Shown: piece by piece, positions 1 through 7,537 of the stretch
Numbering within the stretch: position 1 is the stretch's first letter
Layout of the letters: every line of letters begins with the position of its first letter
NCBI GenBank assembly: GCA_030615365.1
Contig: JAUWZM010000035.1
Location: forward strand, 1 to 26,601
DNA from: Candidatus Aerophobota bacterium
GTDB lineage: Bacteria; Aerophobota; Aerophobia; Aerophobales; B3-G15
Length of the DNA: 26,601 nucleotides
Direction: 5' to 3'
The notes under the pieces: generated by a model
The model's database searches: none
Told to the model about the DNA's origin: nothing
The model's input: the letters and a program-made list of their open reading frames with translations, nothing else
Program-made: the position numbers and the translations under genes

Positions 1-6
1 TTTCAT
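1..6 (-). CDS. Start of a leftward gene cut by the window edge
   Basis: On the minus strand an ATG lies at bases 6-4, followed only by AAA before the window ends. It sits 8 nt after a strong Shine-Dalgarno, AAGGAGG (minus strand, about bases 22-15). The product cannot be told from two codons. The call rests on SD spacing and on the divergent layout with pckG. The same 15-nt string around the SD (gcttgcctccttttt on the plus strand) also precedes khpA at 4858-4872, which shows that this ribosome-binding context is used in this genome. Confidence 0.4.
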
Positions 7-73
7 TAGGCTTGCCTCCTTTTTGGTGGATTTACCAAATCCTACCTTAAAGGTAGGGGGGAGGCAAGTCAAT
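5..73 (-). promoter_or_regulatory. Three-way-junction leader that can hide the SD of the left-edge gene
   Basis: Bases 11-19 (cttgcctcc) are exactly complementary to bases 60-68 (ggaggcaag). Inside this 9-bp stem lie two more perfect hairpins: 22-27 with 34-39 (tttggt/accaaa) and 41-48 with 50-57 (cctacctt/aaggtagg). Read on the minus strand, the 3' side of the closing stem contains the AAGGAGG SD of the gene starting at base 6, so closing the stem would block translation. The compact shape resembles a translational switch. It matches no riboswitch consensus I know: its loops are too short for the purine class. It could instead act as a DNA hairpin or a bidirectional terminator between divergent genes. 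Confidence 0.45.
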
Positions 74-160
74 TTCACTAAAACACTTGATAATAAAGAA
101 TTTAAAAGAAAATTACTAAAGAACTTTTGACAATACTATAAATAGAAAAAGGAGAGAATT

Positions 161-2056
161 ATGGTGGATAGGAAAACCACAGTGATACTTAAGGCGAAAC
201 TGGACAAGAAAAACTACCAGAAGCTTATGCAGATAAACAATCCAGAACTCTATCAGTTTATTGGAAAGTATATAGGACTTTGCAATCCTGCTAAAGTTTT
301 TGTGTGCAGTGATTCGCCAGAGGATATTCAACATATCAGGGAAGATGCGATAAAATCTGGAGAGGAAAAAAAGCTTGCTACAAATGGTCACACTGTTCAT
401 TTTGATGGTTATTACGATCAGGCAAGGGATAAGGAGCATACCAAACTGCTATTTCCCCAGGATATTGATTCAGACCCAAATTTAAATGCGATAGACAAGA
501 GGAAAGGGTTAGATGAAATCCAGACTCTTTTAAAAAACATTATGCAAAATCACAAATTGTATATTTGCTTTTTCTGTTTAGGGCCGGTTGAGTCTGAATT
601 TTCTATACCCTGCGTTCAACTTACAGATTCCAGCTATGTAGCCCACAGCGAGGGCTTGCTGTACAGAAGGGGATATGAGAGATTCAAAAAATTGGATAAC
701 TCTAAACATTTCTTTAGATTTGTGCACAGTGAGGGAGAGCTTCAAAATGGTGCAAGCTTAACTATTGAAAAGCGTAGAATATACATTGATACGGAAGAAA
801 ACATTGTGTATAGTGTAAATACTCAGTATGGTGGTAATACCATTGGGCTTAAAAAGTTAGCAATGCGTCTGGCAATAAATAAATCCTCTCGGGAAGGTTG
901 GCTGACAGAACATATGTTTATTATGGGGGTGCATGGTCCAAATAACAGAGTCACTTATTTTACAGGGGCATTTCCAAGCGCATGTGGAAAAACTTCAACT
1001 TCAATGATAAAGGGTGAAACTATAATTGGCGATGATATAGCTTATCTGAGAAAAAAGATGGGTAAAATAAGAGCAGTTAACCCAGAAAAAGGGATATTTG
1101 GAATAATAAGGGACGTAAACTCTAAAGATGACCCAGTAATATGGGAGGTGCTTAACAGTTCAGGTGAAATCATATTTTCAAATGTGCTCGTTACTAAGAG
1201 TGGAGATGTTTACTGGATTGGGAAAGATGGAGAAATTCCCACCAGTGGTTTCAATTACTCGGGAGAATGGATGCTGGGGAGTAAAAATAGTGAGGGTAAT
1301 GAGATAACACCCTCACATGGTAATGCCCGATTTATACTGAATATGAAACTTTTAAAAAATTTGGATTCAAAGGCTAACCACCCTGATGGCGTTATTATAG
1401 GGGGAATAATATATGGGGGCAGAGATTCGGATACATCTGTACCAGTTGAGGGGTCTTTTGACTGGGTACATGGCATGATAACTAAAGGTGCATCATTAGA
1501 ATCAGAAACTACTACCGCAACCTTAGGAAAAGAAGGAATTAGAAAATTCAATCCTATGGCAAATTTAGATTTTCTATCCATACCCTTAAGCAGGTATATA
1601 AAAAACAATTTAGATTTTGGTAAGAATATAGAGAACCCGCCCCATATTTTCTCTGTTAACTACTTTCTGAGAGATAAAGAAGGAAATTTTCTAAACAGTA
1701 AGTCCGATAAGGCAGTTTGGCTTAAATGGATGGAACTGCGATCACACAAAGATATTGGAGCAATAAAGACACCTATCGGGTTTATACCAAAATACCAGGA
1801 TCTTAAAAAGTTGTTTATAGAAGTGCTCAATAAAGATTATCCTGAAAAGGACTATGTGAGACAATTTACATTAAAGATTCCAGAGAACCTATTGAAAATA
1901 TCTCGAATAATAAAAATTTACGAGACTAATGTTCCCAACCCACCAAAAATTATATTTAAAATACTCAAAGAGCAAAAACAAAGATTAAAAACTGCAAGAG
2001 AAAAATATGGAGACTATATTCCTCCAACCAATTGGCTCATGGCTGATAGCTCATAA
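161..2056 (+). CDS. pckG: Phosphoenolpyruvate carboxykinase (GTP)
   Basis: Cytosolic enzyme of the GTP-dependent PEPCK family. It interconverts oxaloacetate + GTP and phosphoenolpyruvate + GDP + CO2 at the branch between the TCA cycle and gluconeogenesis. The 631-aa length is normal for this family (about 600-640) and too long for the ATP type. The nucleotide-binding kinase loop FPSACGKTS is clear, with the family's hyper-reactive cysteine near residue 275. The metal-binding stretch GDDIAYLR and the following NPEKGIFGI segment are also present, as is the guanine-site-like NYFLRDKEG region. The ATG is preceded by AAGGAG at good spacing (about 150-154). The gene stands alone on the plus strand, divergent from the left-edge gene. 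Malic enzyme further right acts on the same C3/C4 node. Confidence 0.95.
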   Translation: MVDRKTTVILKAKLDKKNYQKLMQINNPELYQFIGKYIGLCNPAKVFVCSDSPEDIQHIREDAIKSGEEKKLATNGHTVHFDGYYDQARDKEHTKLLFPQDIDSDPNLNAIDKRKGLDEIQTLLKNIMQNHKLYICFFCLGPVESEFSIPCVQLTDSSYVAHSEGLLYRRGYERFKKLDNSKHFFRFVHSEGELQNGASLTIEKRRIYIDTEENIVYSVNTQYGGNTIGLKKLAMRLAINKSSREGWLTEHMFIMGVHGPNNRVTYFTGAFPSACGKTSTSMIKGETIIGDDIAYLRKKMGKIRAVNPEKGIFGIIRDVNSKDDPVIWEVLNSSGEIIFSNVLVTKSGDVYWIGKDGEIPTSGFNYSGEWMLGSKNSEGNEITPSHGNARFILNMKLLKNLDSKANHPDGVIIGGIIYGGRDSDTSVPVEGSFDWVHGMITKGASLESETTTATLGKEGIRKFNPMANLDFLSIPLSRYIKNNLDFGKNIENPPHIFSVNYFLRDKEGNFLNSKSDKAVWLKWMELRSHKDIGAIKTPIGFIPKYQDLKKLFIEVLNKDYPEKDYVRQFTLKIPENLLKISRIIKIYETNVPNPPKIIFKILKEQKQRLKTAREKYGDYIPPTNWLMADSS

Positions 2057-2156
2057 TCTTAAATAAAAATTGAAATAAATTTAGCTTTTCTAAAATTTTC
2101 CTCTTTTCTCTGTCAATTTAAAAAGCAGAGAGTTCTGAAAAATCCTTTTTATTTTT

Positions 2157-2323
2157 GCTGCTCAGCGAGGTGTTTCCATAAGGCAGCGGCGATCAAGGCG
2201 GGTCTATGTGTTCAAATTTTTAGTTATCCTGTAACCTGATACATCGCCCATAAGAGCTACGGTATAAAGATTAAGAGTAGAACTTAGCCGCAGGCGCCCG
2301 GAAAGCACCGAGCAAAGAGCAGC
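2157..2323. ncRNA. Candidate structured RNA, long rod-like hairpin (possibly 6S-like)
   Basis: The 302 bases between pckG and yraN hold no credible reading frame. They are GC-richer than nearby spacers and fold into a rod. GCTGCTC (2157-2163) pairs with GAGCAGC (2317-2323). Next, 2165-2177 pairs with 2300-2313 through a tandem G-A mismatch and one bulge. Then GGC (2182-2184) pairs with GCC (2296-2298), and GCGGC (2186-2190) with GCCGC (2287-2291). Inside is an asymmetric open region, then GTTC (2210-2213) pairing with GAAC (2280-2283). The ~167-nt length, long closing stem and central bubble resemble 6S RNA, but I could not match its conserved bubble sequence. The strand is unresolved. No RNase P, tmRNA or SRP signature was seen. 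Confidence 0.4.
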
Positions 2324-2358
2324 CTCAGACTTTTCCCAGAGTCCCTCTTACTTGGTTT

Positions 2359-2733
2359 TCAATACGCTGCTGGAAAAGCATTGGTAATTAGATGAATTTT
2401 TTTAGGCTCCCTTCCCTCCGTTAAAATACACACTACATCAAAGCGACAGGATATATCTTTTAGTTTGTGGTGGGAAAAATAGGTTAAGGCTAATCTGGTA
2501 AGACGCAGTTGTTTGGAATAGTTAACAGCTTCTTGAGGCAGGCCAAAAGCTAAAGAACTTCTGGTTTTTACTTCTACAAATACTATTTTTTCTTTATCCC
2601 TTGCTACTATGTCTATTTCTCCCAATCGGCAGCGATAATTCTTCTCTAAGATTTGATAGCCCCTCTTTTTAAGAAAATTTACCGCTAACTCTTCTCCGTC
2701 CTTGCCTAAGTTTTTTCTGGTGATTTTATTCAA
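2359..2733 (-). CDS. yraN: YraN/UPF0102 family endonuclease-like protein
   Basis: Small (124 aa) member of the UPF0102 family, which has a restriction-endonuclease-like fold. Its role is poorly defined; DNA processing or recombination has been suggested. Family hallmarks are visible: GKDGEELAVNFLKKRGY at the N terminus, then the nuclease-type core with GEIDIVARD and FVEVKTRSS (the E-IDIVA and E-x-K pattern), then a conserved QEAVNYSKQLRL segment. The start is TTG, with an AAGGAA-like SD about 9 nt upstream. The gene is last in the leftward translation cluster, where yraN commonly follows lepB and rnhB. Here rnhB is not between them; a 214-nt repeat-bearing spacer separates yraN from lepB. Confidence 0.9.
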   Translation of the reverse strand: MNKITRKNLGKDGEELAVNFLKKRGYQILEKNYRCRLGEIDIVARDKEKIVFVEVKTRSSLAFGLPQEAVNYSKQLRLTRLALTYFSHHKLKDISCRFDVVCILTEGREPKKIHLITNAFPAAY

Positions 2734-2748
2734 GGGAGCACTTTCCTT

Positions 2749-2829
2749 CTTCCCTTCCCCTTGATGGGAAAGGAAGATATCATTATTCCTTCTCTCTCCT
2801 CCCTTGAGGGGAGGGGATTAAGGGGAGGG
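2749..2829. repeat. Clustered C/G-rich palindromes in the lepB-yraN spacer
   Basis: A perfect hairpin, CCTCCC (2798-2803) with GGGAGG (2809-2814), is followed by a near copy of its right arm, GGGGAGGG (2822-2829). A related imperfect palindrome lies just before (about 2749-2776, ttccc...gggaa flanked by cttcc/ggaag). The composition differs sharply from the AT-rich surroundings. It resembles the dispersed intergenic palindromes common in environmental bacterial genomes. It lies inside a cotranscribed region and lacks a T tract, so a plain terminator is less likely. Confidence 0.5.
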
Positions 2830-2892
2830 TGAATTAAAACAAAGTGGGGGTGAATATTGAATCAAGGAGCTCCATTTTTGCTTCCCCTGCAT

Positions 2893-2935
2893 AGAACCTT
2901 GAACGTCAAACCTTTAGCCCTTTGCCTTTCACCTT
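2893..2935 (-). repeat. Dispersed repeat, copy A (partner at 12570-12620)
   Basis: The reverse complement of this stretch carries the blocks AAGGGCTAAAGGTTT and GACGTTCAAGGTTCT. The same two blocks occur in the same order on the plus strand at 12570-12620, where 7 extra bases separate them. Both copies lie in gene-free spacers, 12-55 nt from a gene boundary. No coding potential is seen. Confidence 0.6.
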
Positions 2936-2947
2936 CTCCACTCATTA

Positions 2948-3499
2948 CTATCGGAGAGGATTTCTTATAATTTTAATTCTCCACGGTGGCCAATAGATAA
3001 AAAAAGCCTCTCCTCTAATGTTTTCCTCTGGAACAAAACCCCAGAAGCGGCTATCGTCACTGGAATCACGATTATCTCCCATCATAAACAAAGAGCCGGG
3101 GGGAACTTTAATTGGGCCATAATCATCACGAGGAAAACCAACTTCCCAGTTATCAGAATGAAAAGCATAAGGTTCTTTCAATTCTTCTCCATTAATAAAG
3201 ACTTGTTTGTTTCTAATTTGCACAACATCCCCAGGCAATCCAATTGCTCTTTTCACAAAATCTTTTTTAGGATTAAGGGGGTATTCAAAAACAATTATAT
3301 CTCCACGTTTTACCCAATTTATATTATAGAAAAGCTTATAGGCCATAATGCGATCGTTTATATTTAAATAGGGTATCATAGACCCGGTAGGAATCCAGAA
3401 AGTTCCCATTATAAAGGTGCGAATTAAAAAGGCAAGGACAAGAGCAATTACTACAGTTTCAACTGTCTCTTTTATACCAGAAAGAACCTTTTTCTTCAT
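2948..3499 (-). CDS. lepB: Signal peptidase I
   Basis: Type I signal peptidase, the membrane-bound serine/lysine protease that removes signal peptides from exported proteins. One N-terminal membrane segment (about residues 13-31) precedes the catalytic part. Box B holds the catalytic serine (Ser40 in PTGSM). Box D holds the general-base lysine (Lys83 in [12 protein letters not shown]). Box E is the [12 protein letters not shown] segment near residues 141-152. The 183-aa length is typical for the short Gram-positive-like form. The gene overlaps rplS by 4 nt (ATGA), indicating coupled translation. An lepB next to trmD-rplS is a widely conserved arrangement. Confidence 0.95.
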   Translation of the reverse strand: MKKKVLSGIKETVETVVIALVLAFLIRTFIMGTFWIPTGSMIPYLNINDRIMAYKLFYNINWVKRGDIIVFEYPLNPKKDFVKRAIGLPGDVVQIRNKQVFINGEELKEPYAFHSDNWEVGFPRDDYGPIKVPPGSLFMMGDNRDSSDDSRFWGFVPEENIRGEAFFIYWPPWRIKIIRNPLR

Positions 3500-3852
3500 C
3501 TTTTAACTTTTGTCCTTAAATAAGATAAATTAGCTCTTTTTGCTCTACCCTTTTTAATTACACTTATTTTTTTGATGAGGGGCGAGTGCAGAGGAAAGAC
3601 TCTTTCTACACCGATACCAAAGGATATCTTCCTCACGGTAAAGGTTTCTCTAATTCCTCCCTCTTTCCTTTTAAGGACAACTCCCTCAAAAACTTGAATT
3701 CTTTCTCTCCCTATTTCTTTGCCCTCTTTTTTAACCCCTTCTTTGCCCTCTTCTCTGAAAATAAAATGAACAGCTACCGTATCTCCAGGCCTAAAATCTG
3801 ATAGCTCATTCCTTTTGAATTTTTCCTCAACTTCTTTAATCCATATATCCAT
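3496..3852 (-). CDS. rplS: 50S ribosomal protein L19
   Basis: Large-subunit protein at the interface with the small subunit. [24 protein letters not shown] and [12 protein letters not shown] are the family signatures. Compared with the usual sequence, about 13 extra charged, Lys/Glu/Gly-rich residues lie between the second strand and RERIQVFEG (residues ~33-48), and the usual C-terminal tail is shortened, leaving a normal total length (118 aa). The ATG has an AAGGA SD 7 nt upstream. The stop codon overlaps the lepB start as ATGA. Confidence 0.95.
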   Translation of the reverse strand: MDIWIKEVEEKFKRNELSDFRPGDTVAVHFIFREEGKEGVKKEGKEIGRERIQVFEGVVLKRKEGGIRETFTVRKISFGIGVERVFPLHSPLIKKISVIKKGRAKRANLSYLRTKVKR

Positions 3853-3891
3853 TAGTAAGTCCTTATCAGTTAGCTTTTACCAAGCATTTAA

Positions 3892-4620
3892 CTAATTTTT
3901 AATTTCTTTGAGCCATTTCTTATCTTCAAGGGTAAGATTAGCTTCTTTTAGCAAATCAGGTCTTTTTTTTAAAGTCTTCTCCAACATCTTTTTTCTTCGC
4001 CATCGTTTAATCTTCTGGTGATTACCAGATAAAAGAACATCCGGCACCTTCCATTTCATAAAATCTGCTGGTCTTGTGTACTGAGGGTAATCTAAAAGAC
4101 CCTGGTAAAAGGAGTCCTCCTTTGCTGAATTTTCATTTCCTAGAACTCCCGGTAGCACTCGAGTAATTGCATCCACTACTACCATAGCTGGCAACTCTCC
4201 TCCACTTACTACATAGTCACCTATGGATATTTCCTCGTCTATTAGATGCTCTCTTACCCTTTCATCCATTCCTTCATAATGTCCACAGAGAAGAATCAGA
4301 TTCTTCTCCTGGGATAGTTCTTTTGCCATATCCTGATTAAACTTTTTCCCCTGGGGGGACAGAAGAATAACCTCAACTGCCCCCTTTGTTTTCGCCTTGA
4401 TATGTCTTAAAGCTCTATAAATGGGCTCTATCTTCATTACCATCCCCGCTCCCCCACCAAAGGGGGTATCATCGACACTGCGGTGACGATCAAAGGTAAA
4501 ACAGCGAAGGTTGTAAAGGTTGATCTTCAGAAGCCCCTTTTCCTGGGCCCTTTTAATTATACTTTTGCCAAAAGGGTCTGTAAACATAGAGGGGAACAGA
4601 GTAATAATATCAATCCTCAT
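3892..4620 (-). CDS. trmD: tRNA (guanine-N1)-methyltransferase TrmD
   Basis: SPOUT-class methyltransferase that makes m1G37 next to the anticodon, preventing +1 frameshifting. The protein is 242 aa, a usual length. [10 protein letters not shown] opens the protein. [34 protein letters not shown] and the knotted SAM site [15 protein letters not shown] follow. [12 protein letters not shown] and [14 protein letters not shown] are the C-terminal signatures. The ATG follows khpA by only 3 nt, with no rimM between. A weak purine-rich SD lies inside the khpA 3' end, so translation is probably coupled. Confidence 0.97.
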   Translation of the reverse strand: MRIDIITLFPSMFTDPFGKSIIKRAQEKGLLKINLYNLRCFTFDRHRSVDDTPFGGGAGMVMKIEPIYRALRHIKAKTKGAVEVILLSPQGKKFNQDMAKELSQEKNLILLCGHYEGMDERVREHLIDEEISIGDYVVSGGELPAMVVVDAITRVLPGVLGNENSAKEDSFYQGLLDYPQYTRPADFMKWKVPDVLLSGNHQKIKRWRRKKMLEKTLKKRPDLLKEANLTLEDKKWLKEIKN

Positions 4621-4623
4621 AGT

Positions 4624-4857
4624 TTATTCTTCTAAAATCTCCACCATTACTCTTTTTCTTAGCTTAGCAGCAGCCGCCCCTACAATTGTTCTCAGAGCAT
4701 TAGCTACCCTACCTCCCTTTCCTATTACTTTCCCCATATCTTCTTTCGCAACAGAGATTTCCAGCAGAATAACTTTTTCTGCCTTTATCTCCTGCACCTT
4801 CACATCTTCCGGTCTGTCCACTATCTTTTTGATGATATACTCAACCAGTTCACGCAT
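4624..4857 (-). CDS. khpA: KH-domain RNA-binding protein KhpA (YlqC)
   Basis: A single-KH-domain RNA-binding protein of 77 aa. The GKGG loop (VIGKGGRVANALR) that grips RNA is intact, and the MRELVEYIIKKIVDRPEDV opening matches the family. An upstream in-frame start at 4899 would add 14 residues. I choose the internal ATG at 4857 because a near-perfect SD (AAGGAGG) sits 5 nt before it and the family normally begins there. Its place between rpsP and the rimM/trmD block is the standard one. In Firmicutes KhpA works with KhpB in cell-length control; the same role here is not shown. Confidence 0.93.
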   Translation of the reverse strand: MRELVEYIIKKIVDRPEDVKVQEIKAEKVILLEISVAKEDMGKVIGKGGRVANALRTIVGAAAAKLRKRVMVEILEE

Positions 4858-4910
4858 GCTTGCCTCCTTTTTTGATCCAGCTTTGAATAAACTTACCATT
4901 TTTTCTCTCT

Positions 4911-5171
4911 CTATTTCTCCGGCAATTCATTTTGATTAAACACAGAATAGTTGACCAACAGTTTTCGCACTGAGTTGGATAGCTCACCTCCCTTTCCTAT
5001 CCAGGTCTTTATTTTTTCTTTATTTGCCTTTACTATCTTACCTCGAGGATCATACCACCCCAAGTTTTCAATAAATTTACCTTTAGGTGATGAGCGAGAA
5101 TCAGCTGCTACTATCCGATAAAAAGGAAGTTTATTAGCCCCTGTTCTTCTAAGTCGAATTCGTACTGACAC
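4911..5171 (-). CDS. rpsP: 30S ribosomal protein S16
   Basis: Small-subunit assembly protein, 86 aa. SVRIRLRRTGANKLPFYRIV and the ENLGWYDPRG segment are diagnostic. The start is GTG at 5171, 6 nt after the SD AGGAGGGG. The ATG 5 nt upstream is in another frame and too close to the SD. The gene begins inside the last 23 nt of rpe, an unusual overlap that ties it to the upstream PASTA-rpe pair. Confidence 0.95.
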   Translation of the reverse strand: MSVRIRLRRTGANKLPFYRIVAADSRSSPKGKFIENLGWYDPRGKIVKANKEKIKTWIGKGGELSNSVRKLLVNYSVFNQNELPEK

Positions 5172-5853
5172 TCCATGCCCCTCCTTTCTTTATTAATTTC
5201 TCTTTTATATCTAAAATTGCCTTTTCAGGATCAGGCATTCCAAAAATAGAGGTTCCCATTACCAGAATATTAGCTCCTGCGTTCACTACCTTTTCAGCCG
5301 TTTCTCCATTAATGCCTCCATCTACTTCTATGTCAAGCTGGATGTCTCTTTTCTCCGCTGTCTGTCGAAGATCTTTAATCTTGGGCAAAACCTCAGGGAT
5401 AAAATTTTGAGCGCCAAAGCCTGGATTAACCGTCATAAGGAGAACTAAATCCAGTTTGGGTAATATATATTTCAGATTGCATAAAGAGGTAGCAGGATTA
5501 AGGGCTACCCCTGCTTTAACTCCTTTCTCTTTAATAGAACTAATCAATCTGTCCAGGTGCCGGGCTACCTCAAGGTGAACAGTGAGGAATTCACAACCAA
5601 TTTTAGCAAAGGGCTCAATCCATTCCTCAGGATTATCTACCATTAAATGAACATCAAAAGATAGGTTAGTTTTTTTCCTTAATGCCCTCACCAATCCTGG
5701 ACCGAAAGTTATGTTAGGAACAAAATGCCCATCCATTATATCAAAGTGAATAATATCTGCCTTTCGCTCTACTTTTTTAACCTCACACTCAAGACAGCTA
5801 AAATCAGAGGCTAAAATCGAAGGGGCTATTTTTAAGTCAATTTGTTTCCTCAT
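5149..5853 (-). CDS. rpe: Ribulose-phosphate 3-epimerase
   Basis: Cytosolic TIM-barrel metalloenzyme that interconverts ribulose-5-phosphate and xylulose-5-phosphate in the pentose phosphate pathway. APSILASDF, HFDIMDGHFVPN (metal His and catalytic Asp), DVHLMV, LLMTVNPGFGAQ and LDIEVDGGI (second catalytic Asp) are all in place. The protein is 234 aa; the last ~12 residues (after KLIKKGG) are encoded where rpsP already starts and look like a read-over tail. It overlaps the PASTA gene by 4 nt (ATGA). In Firmicutes rpe commonly follows prkC-rsgA, so a PASTA neighbour is an echo of that cluster. Confidence 0.95.
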   Translation of the reverse strand: MRKQIDLKIAPSILASDFSCLECEVKKVERKADIIHFDIMDGHFVPNITFGPGLVRALRKKTNLSFDVHLMVDNPEEWIEPFAKIGCEFLTVHLEVARHLDRLISSIKEKGVKAGVALNPATSLCNLKYILPKLDLVLLMTVNPGFGAQNFIPEVLPKIKDLRQTAEKRDIQLDIEVDGGINGETAEKVVNAGANILVMGTSIFGMPDPEKAILDIKEKLIKKGGAWSVSTNST

Positions 5854-6809
5854 TCCTCCACGTTCTCCACTTGAAATAACTCATCGTCAATGTAAATCCT
5901 TATCTCTCCCTTCCCCTTTACTTGAGAGCTTATCCATAGGTCTTTGCCTGGAGATTGCCATCCATACTCTACTTCTCTTTCTCCTTCCTCATCTAAAATT
6001 ACAGCCCTTACTTCTCGTTTATCTAACCCCACGGGTATTCTTATTTTTGTGAATATCTGTTTATATCTTGATGAAGAATTTTTCTTTTCTCTGGATCCAA
6101 CACCCACTGTAAACTCAATTTTTTCATCCGGGGTTACCATAGAACCAGGAGAAGGAGACTGAGAAATAATTAATCCTTCTTTCCCGGAAGTGGATTCCTT
6201 TATTTTCCCTATACTTAAAGAGGTGGCTCCCAGAAAAGCCTTTGCGTTCTCTATTGTTTTTCCTACCAGGTTAGGCATGTAGAAGCTATTTTTCTCAAAG
6301 CCCAGGCTTATCAACAGGCTTATTCCTTCTTCCTCGTATATCTCCTCATTGGGAGAAGGGTCCTGAGCTATAATTTCGTCCTGAGGAACAGATGAGTAAA
6401 TATGACTCAAGCAACCTATCTTAAGGCCCCCCTGAGAAAGAAAAACTTTTGCTTCTCTGAATTCCATCCCCACGACAGAAGGAACAGAAATTGTTTTCCC
6501 CCCCTTACTTATCACTACCTCAATACTTCTATTTTTTTGGACCTTTATTCCCGGAGAAGGAACCTGGGAAATTACAACATTAGGAGGAACCTTATCTGAA
6601 TACTTTTCTCCTGTTACTCGTAGGCTGAGATTGTTTTTGCTTAAAAGAACAACTGCTTCATCTAATTTTTTACCCGCGATCTGGGGAACCTCTATATTTT
6701 CAGGAGGAATCAATATTCTCAAGGTAAGGTAAACTGCTCCTCCAGCTACAATTAAAAGAACAATAAATATTCCAATTACCTTTAAGAATAATTTTATCCA
6801 ATTTGGCAA
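5850..6809 (-). CDS. Membrane-anchored PASTA-domain protein without kinase domain
   Basis: 319 aa. A short cytosolic N terminus is followed by one membrane segment (about residues 7-31). Three PASTA repeats come next (roughly 38-102, 105-170, 175-238), each with a P-x-(I/V/L)-x-G start and a later SPxPGxxV or DPSPN motif. A C-terminal part of about 75 residues of unassigned fold begins after a Ser-rich linker. PASTA domains bind muropeptides or beta-lactam-like ligands and usually sit on PrkC/PknB kinases or penicillin-binding proteins. Here no catalytic domain is attached, so it may sense or scaffold the cell wall. The TTG start follows AGAGGT by 5 nt. It sits 3 nt after rplT and overlaps rpe, so it is made with translation proteins. 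Confidence 0.85.
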   Translation of the reverse strand: MPNWIKLFLKVIGIFIVLLIVAGGAVYLTLRILIPPENIEVPQIAGKKLDEAVVLLSKNNLSLRVTGEKYSDKVPPNVVISQVPSPGIKVQKNRSIEVVISKGGKTISVPSVVGMEFREAKVFLSQGGLKIGCLSHIYSSVPQDEIIAQDPSPNEEIYEEEGISLLISLGFEKNSFYMPNLVGKTIENAKAFLGATSLSIGKIKESTSGKEGLIISQSPSPGSMVTPDEKIEFTVGVGSREKKNSSSRYKQIFTKIRIPVGLDKREVRAVILDEEGEREVEYGWQSPGKDLWISSQVKGKGEIRIYIDDELFQVENVEE

Positions 6810-6812
6810 GTT

Positions 6813-7172
6813 TTACCTCTTTAGACTTTCTTTGACCTCCTCCACCAGACGGGTAAATTCCTGGGGATTACGAATAGCTAATTCAGAGAGAACTTTTCTA
6901 TTTAAATTAATATTGGCCTCTCTCATCCCTCTTATGAATTTACTATAAGATATGCCTCGTTCCCTAACCGCTGCATTTATTCTAATAATCCAGAGTTTAC
7001 GAAAATCTCTCTTTCTTCTTCTTCTGTCTTTATAGCTGGTAGAAAGAGATTTTTTTAAAGCTTCGGATGCCTGGGTAAACAATTTGCTTCTTCCACCTCT
7101 AAATCCCTTCGCTAACCTCATTATCTTTTTTCTCTTTTTGGTATGAATAACACCTCTTTTAACTCTACTCAT
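6813..7172 (-). CDS. rplT: 50S ribosomal protein L20
   Basis: Large-subunit assembly protein that also represses its own operon by binding leader RNA in E. coli and Bacillus. The very basic N-terminal half (RVKRGVIHTKKRKKIMRLAK, then YKDRRRRKRDFRKLWI) and the globular RNA-binding half (INAAVRERGISYSKFI) are typical. The length is 119 aa. The ATG has AAGGGGA about 5 nt upstream. It lies 20 nt after rpmI. Confidence 0.96.
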   Translation of the reverse strand: MSRVKRGVIHTKKRKKIMRLAKGFRGGRSKLFTQASEALKKSLSTSYKDRRRRKRDFRKLWIIRINAAVRERGISYSKFIRGMREANINLNRKVLSELAIRNPQEFTRLVEEVKESLKR

Positions 7173-7192
7173 CTAAGTCCCCTTAACTTTAT

Positions 7193-7390
7193 TTAGCCCC
7201 CAGGAAGTAATCTCTTAATCTTTTTAGAGTCGACCTTCTTTAATAAAGTTCCCTTCCTCAATCTTCTCTTTCTCTTAGAAGTTTTTCCTGTCTTTAAATG
7301 AGAAGCGTAGGCACTAAATCTTTTTAGCTTCCCCTTTTTAGTAAACGTAAATCTTTTTTTAGCTCCCTTGTGGGTTTTAATCTTAGGCAT
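7193..7390 (-). CDS. rpmI: 50S ribosomal protein L35
   Basis: 65-aa, strongly basic large-subunit protein. [20 protein letters not shown] and the [15 protein letters not shown] segment match the family throughout. The ATG is preceded by GAGGA at 8 nt. It is separated from infC by a 147-nt spacer that carries a hairpin (7480-7506), whereas the genes after it are almost contiguous. Confidence 0.95.
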   Translation of the reverse strand: MPKIKTHKGAKKRFTFTKKGKLKRFSAYASHLKTGKTSKRKRRLRKGTLLKKVDSKKIKRLLPGG

Positions 7391-7479
7391 AGTGTATATC
7401 CTCGTTCATTTCGTTAGTTGGATCATTGCCAGGAGCGAAGCAATCTTTGGCTTACCTTTTTATTCTCCCTGTTCCATTT

Positions 7480-7506
7480 TTCATCCCTGCTGTTTCCCGG
7501 GATGAA
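7480..7506 (-). promoter_or_regulatory. Hairpin in the infC-rpmI spacer, candidate L20/L35 leader element
   Basis: TTCATCCC (7480-7487) is perfectly complementary to GGGATGAA (7499-7506), with an 11-nt loop. The hairpin sits in the only long spacer inside the thrS-rplT operon, about 90 nt before the rpmI start. A second, weaker stem (attgc/gcaat, around 7426-7452) lies between it and rpmI. In E. coli and Bacillus L20 binds a structured leader of this operon to repress rpmI-rplT, so this is the natural place for such a site. It could also be a simple RNase or pause site. Confidence 0.4.
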
Positions 7507-7537
7507 TCCATAGCTAAGCAGCTGGACTTTTTTTATC

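Noticed and set aside
128..142. TTGACA and TATAAA before pckG as a promoter
   Set aside because: The two hexamers are only 3 nt apart, so they cannot serve as -35 and -10 of one promoter.
2157..2323. RNase P RNA, tmRNA or SRP RNA
   Set aside because: No P4-type GAAAGUCC core, no tRNA-like ends with a tag frame, and no SRP GGAAGGAAGCAGC-type apical motif on either strand.
2798..2829. Rho-independent terminator after lepB
   Set aside because: GC-rich hairpin, but no T tract follows on either strand and a related copy sits beside it, so a repeat is more likely.
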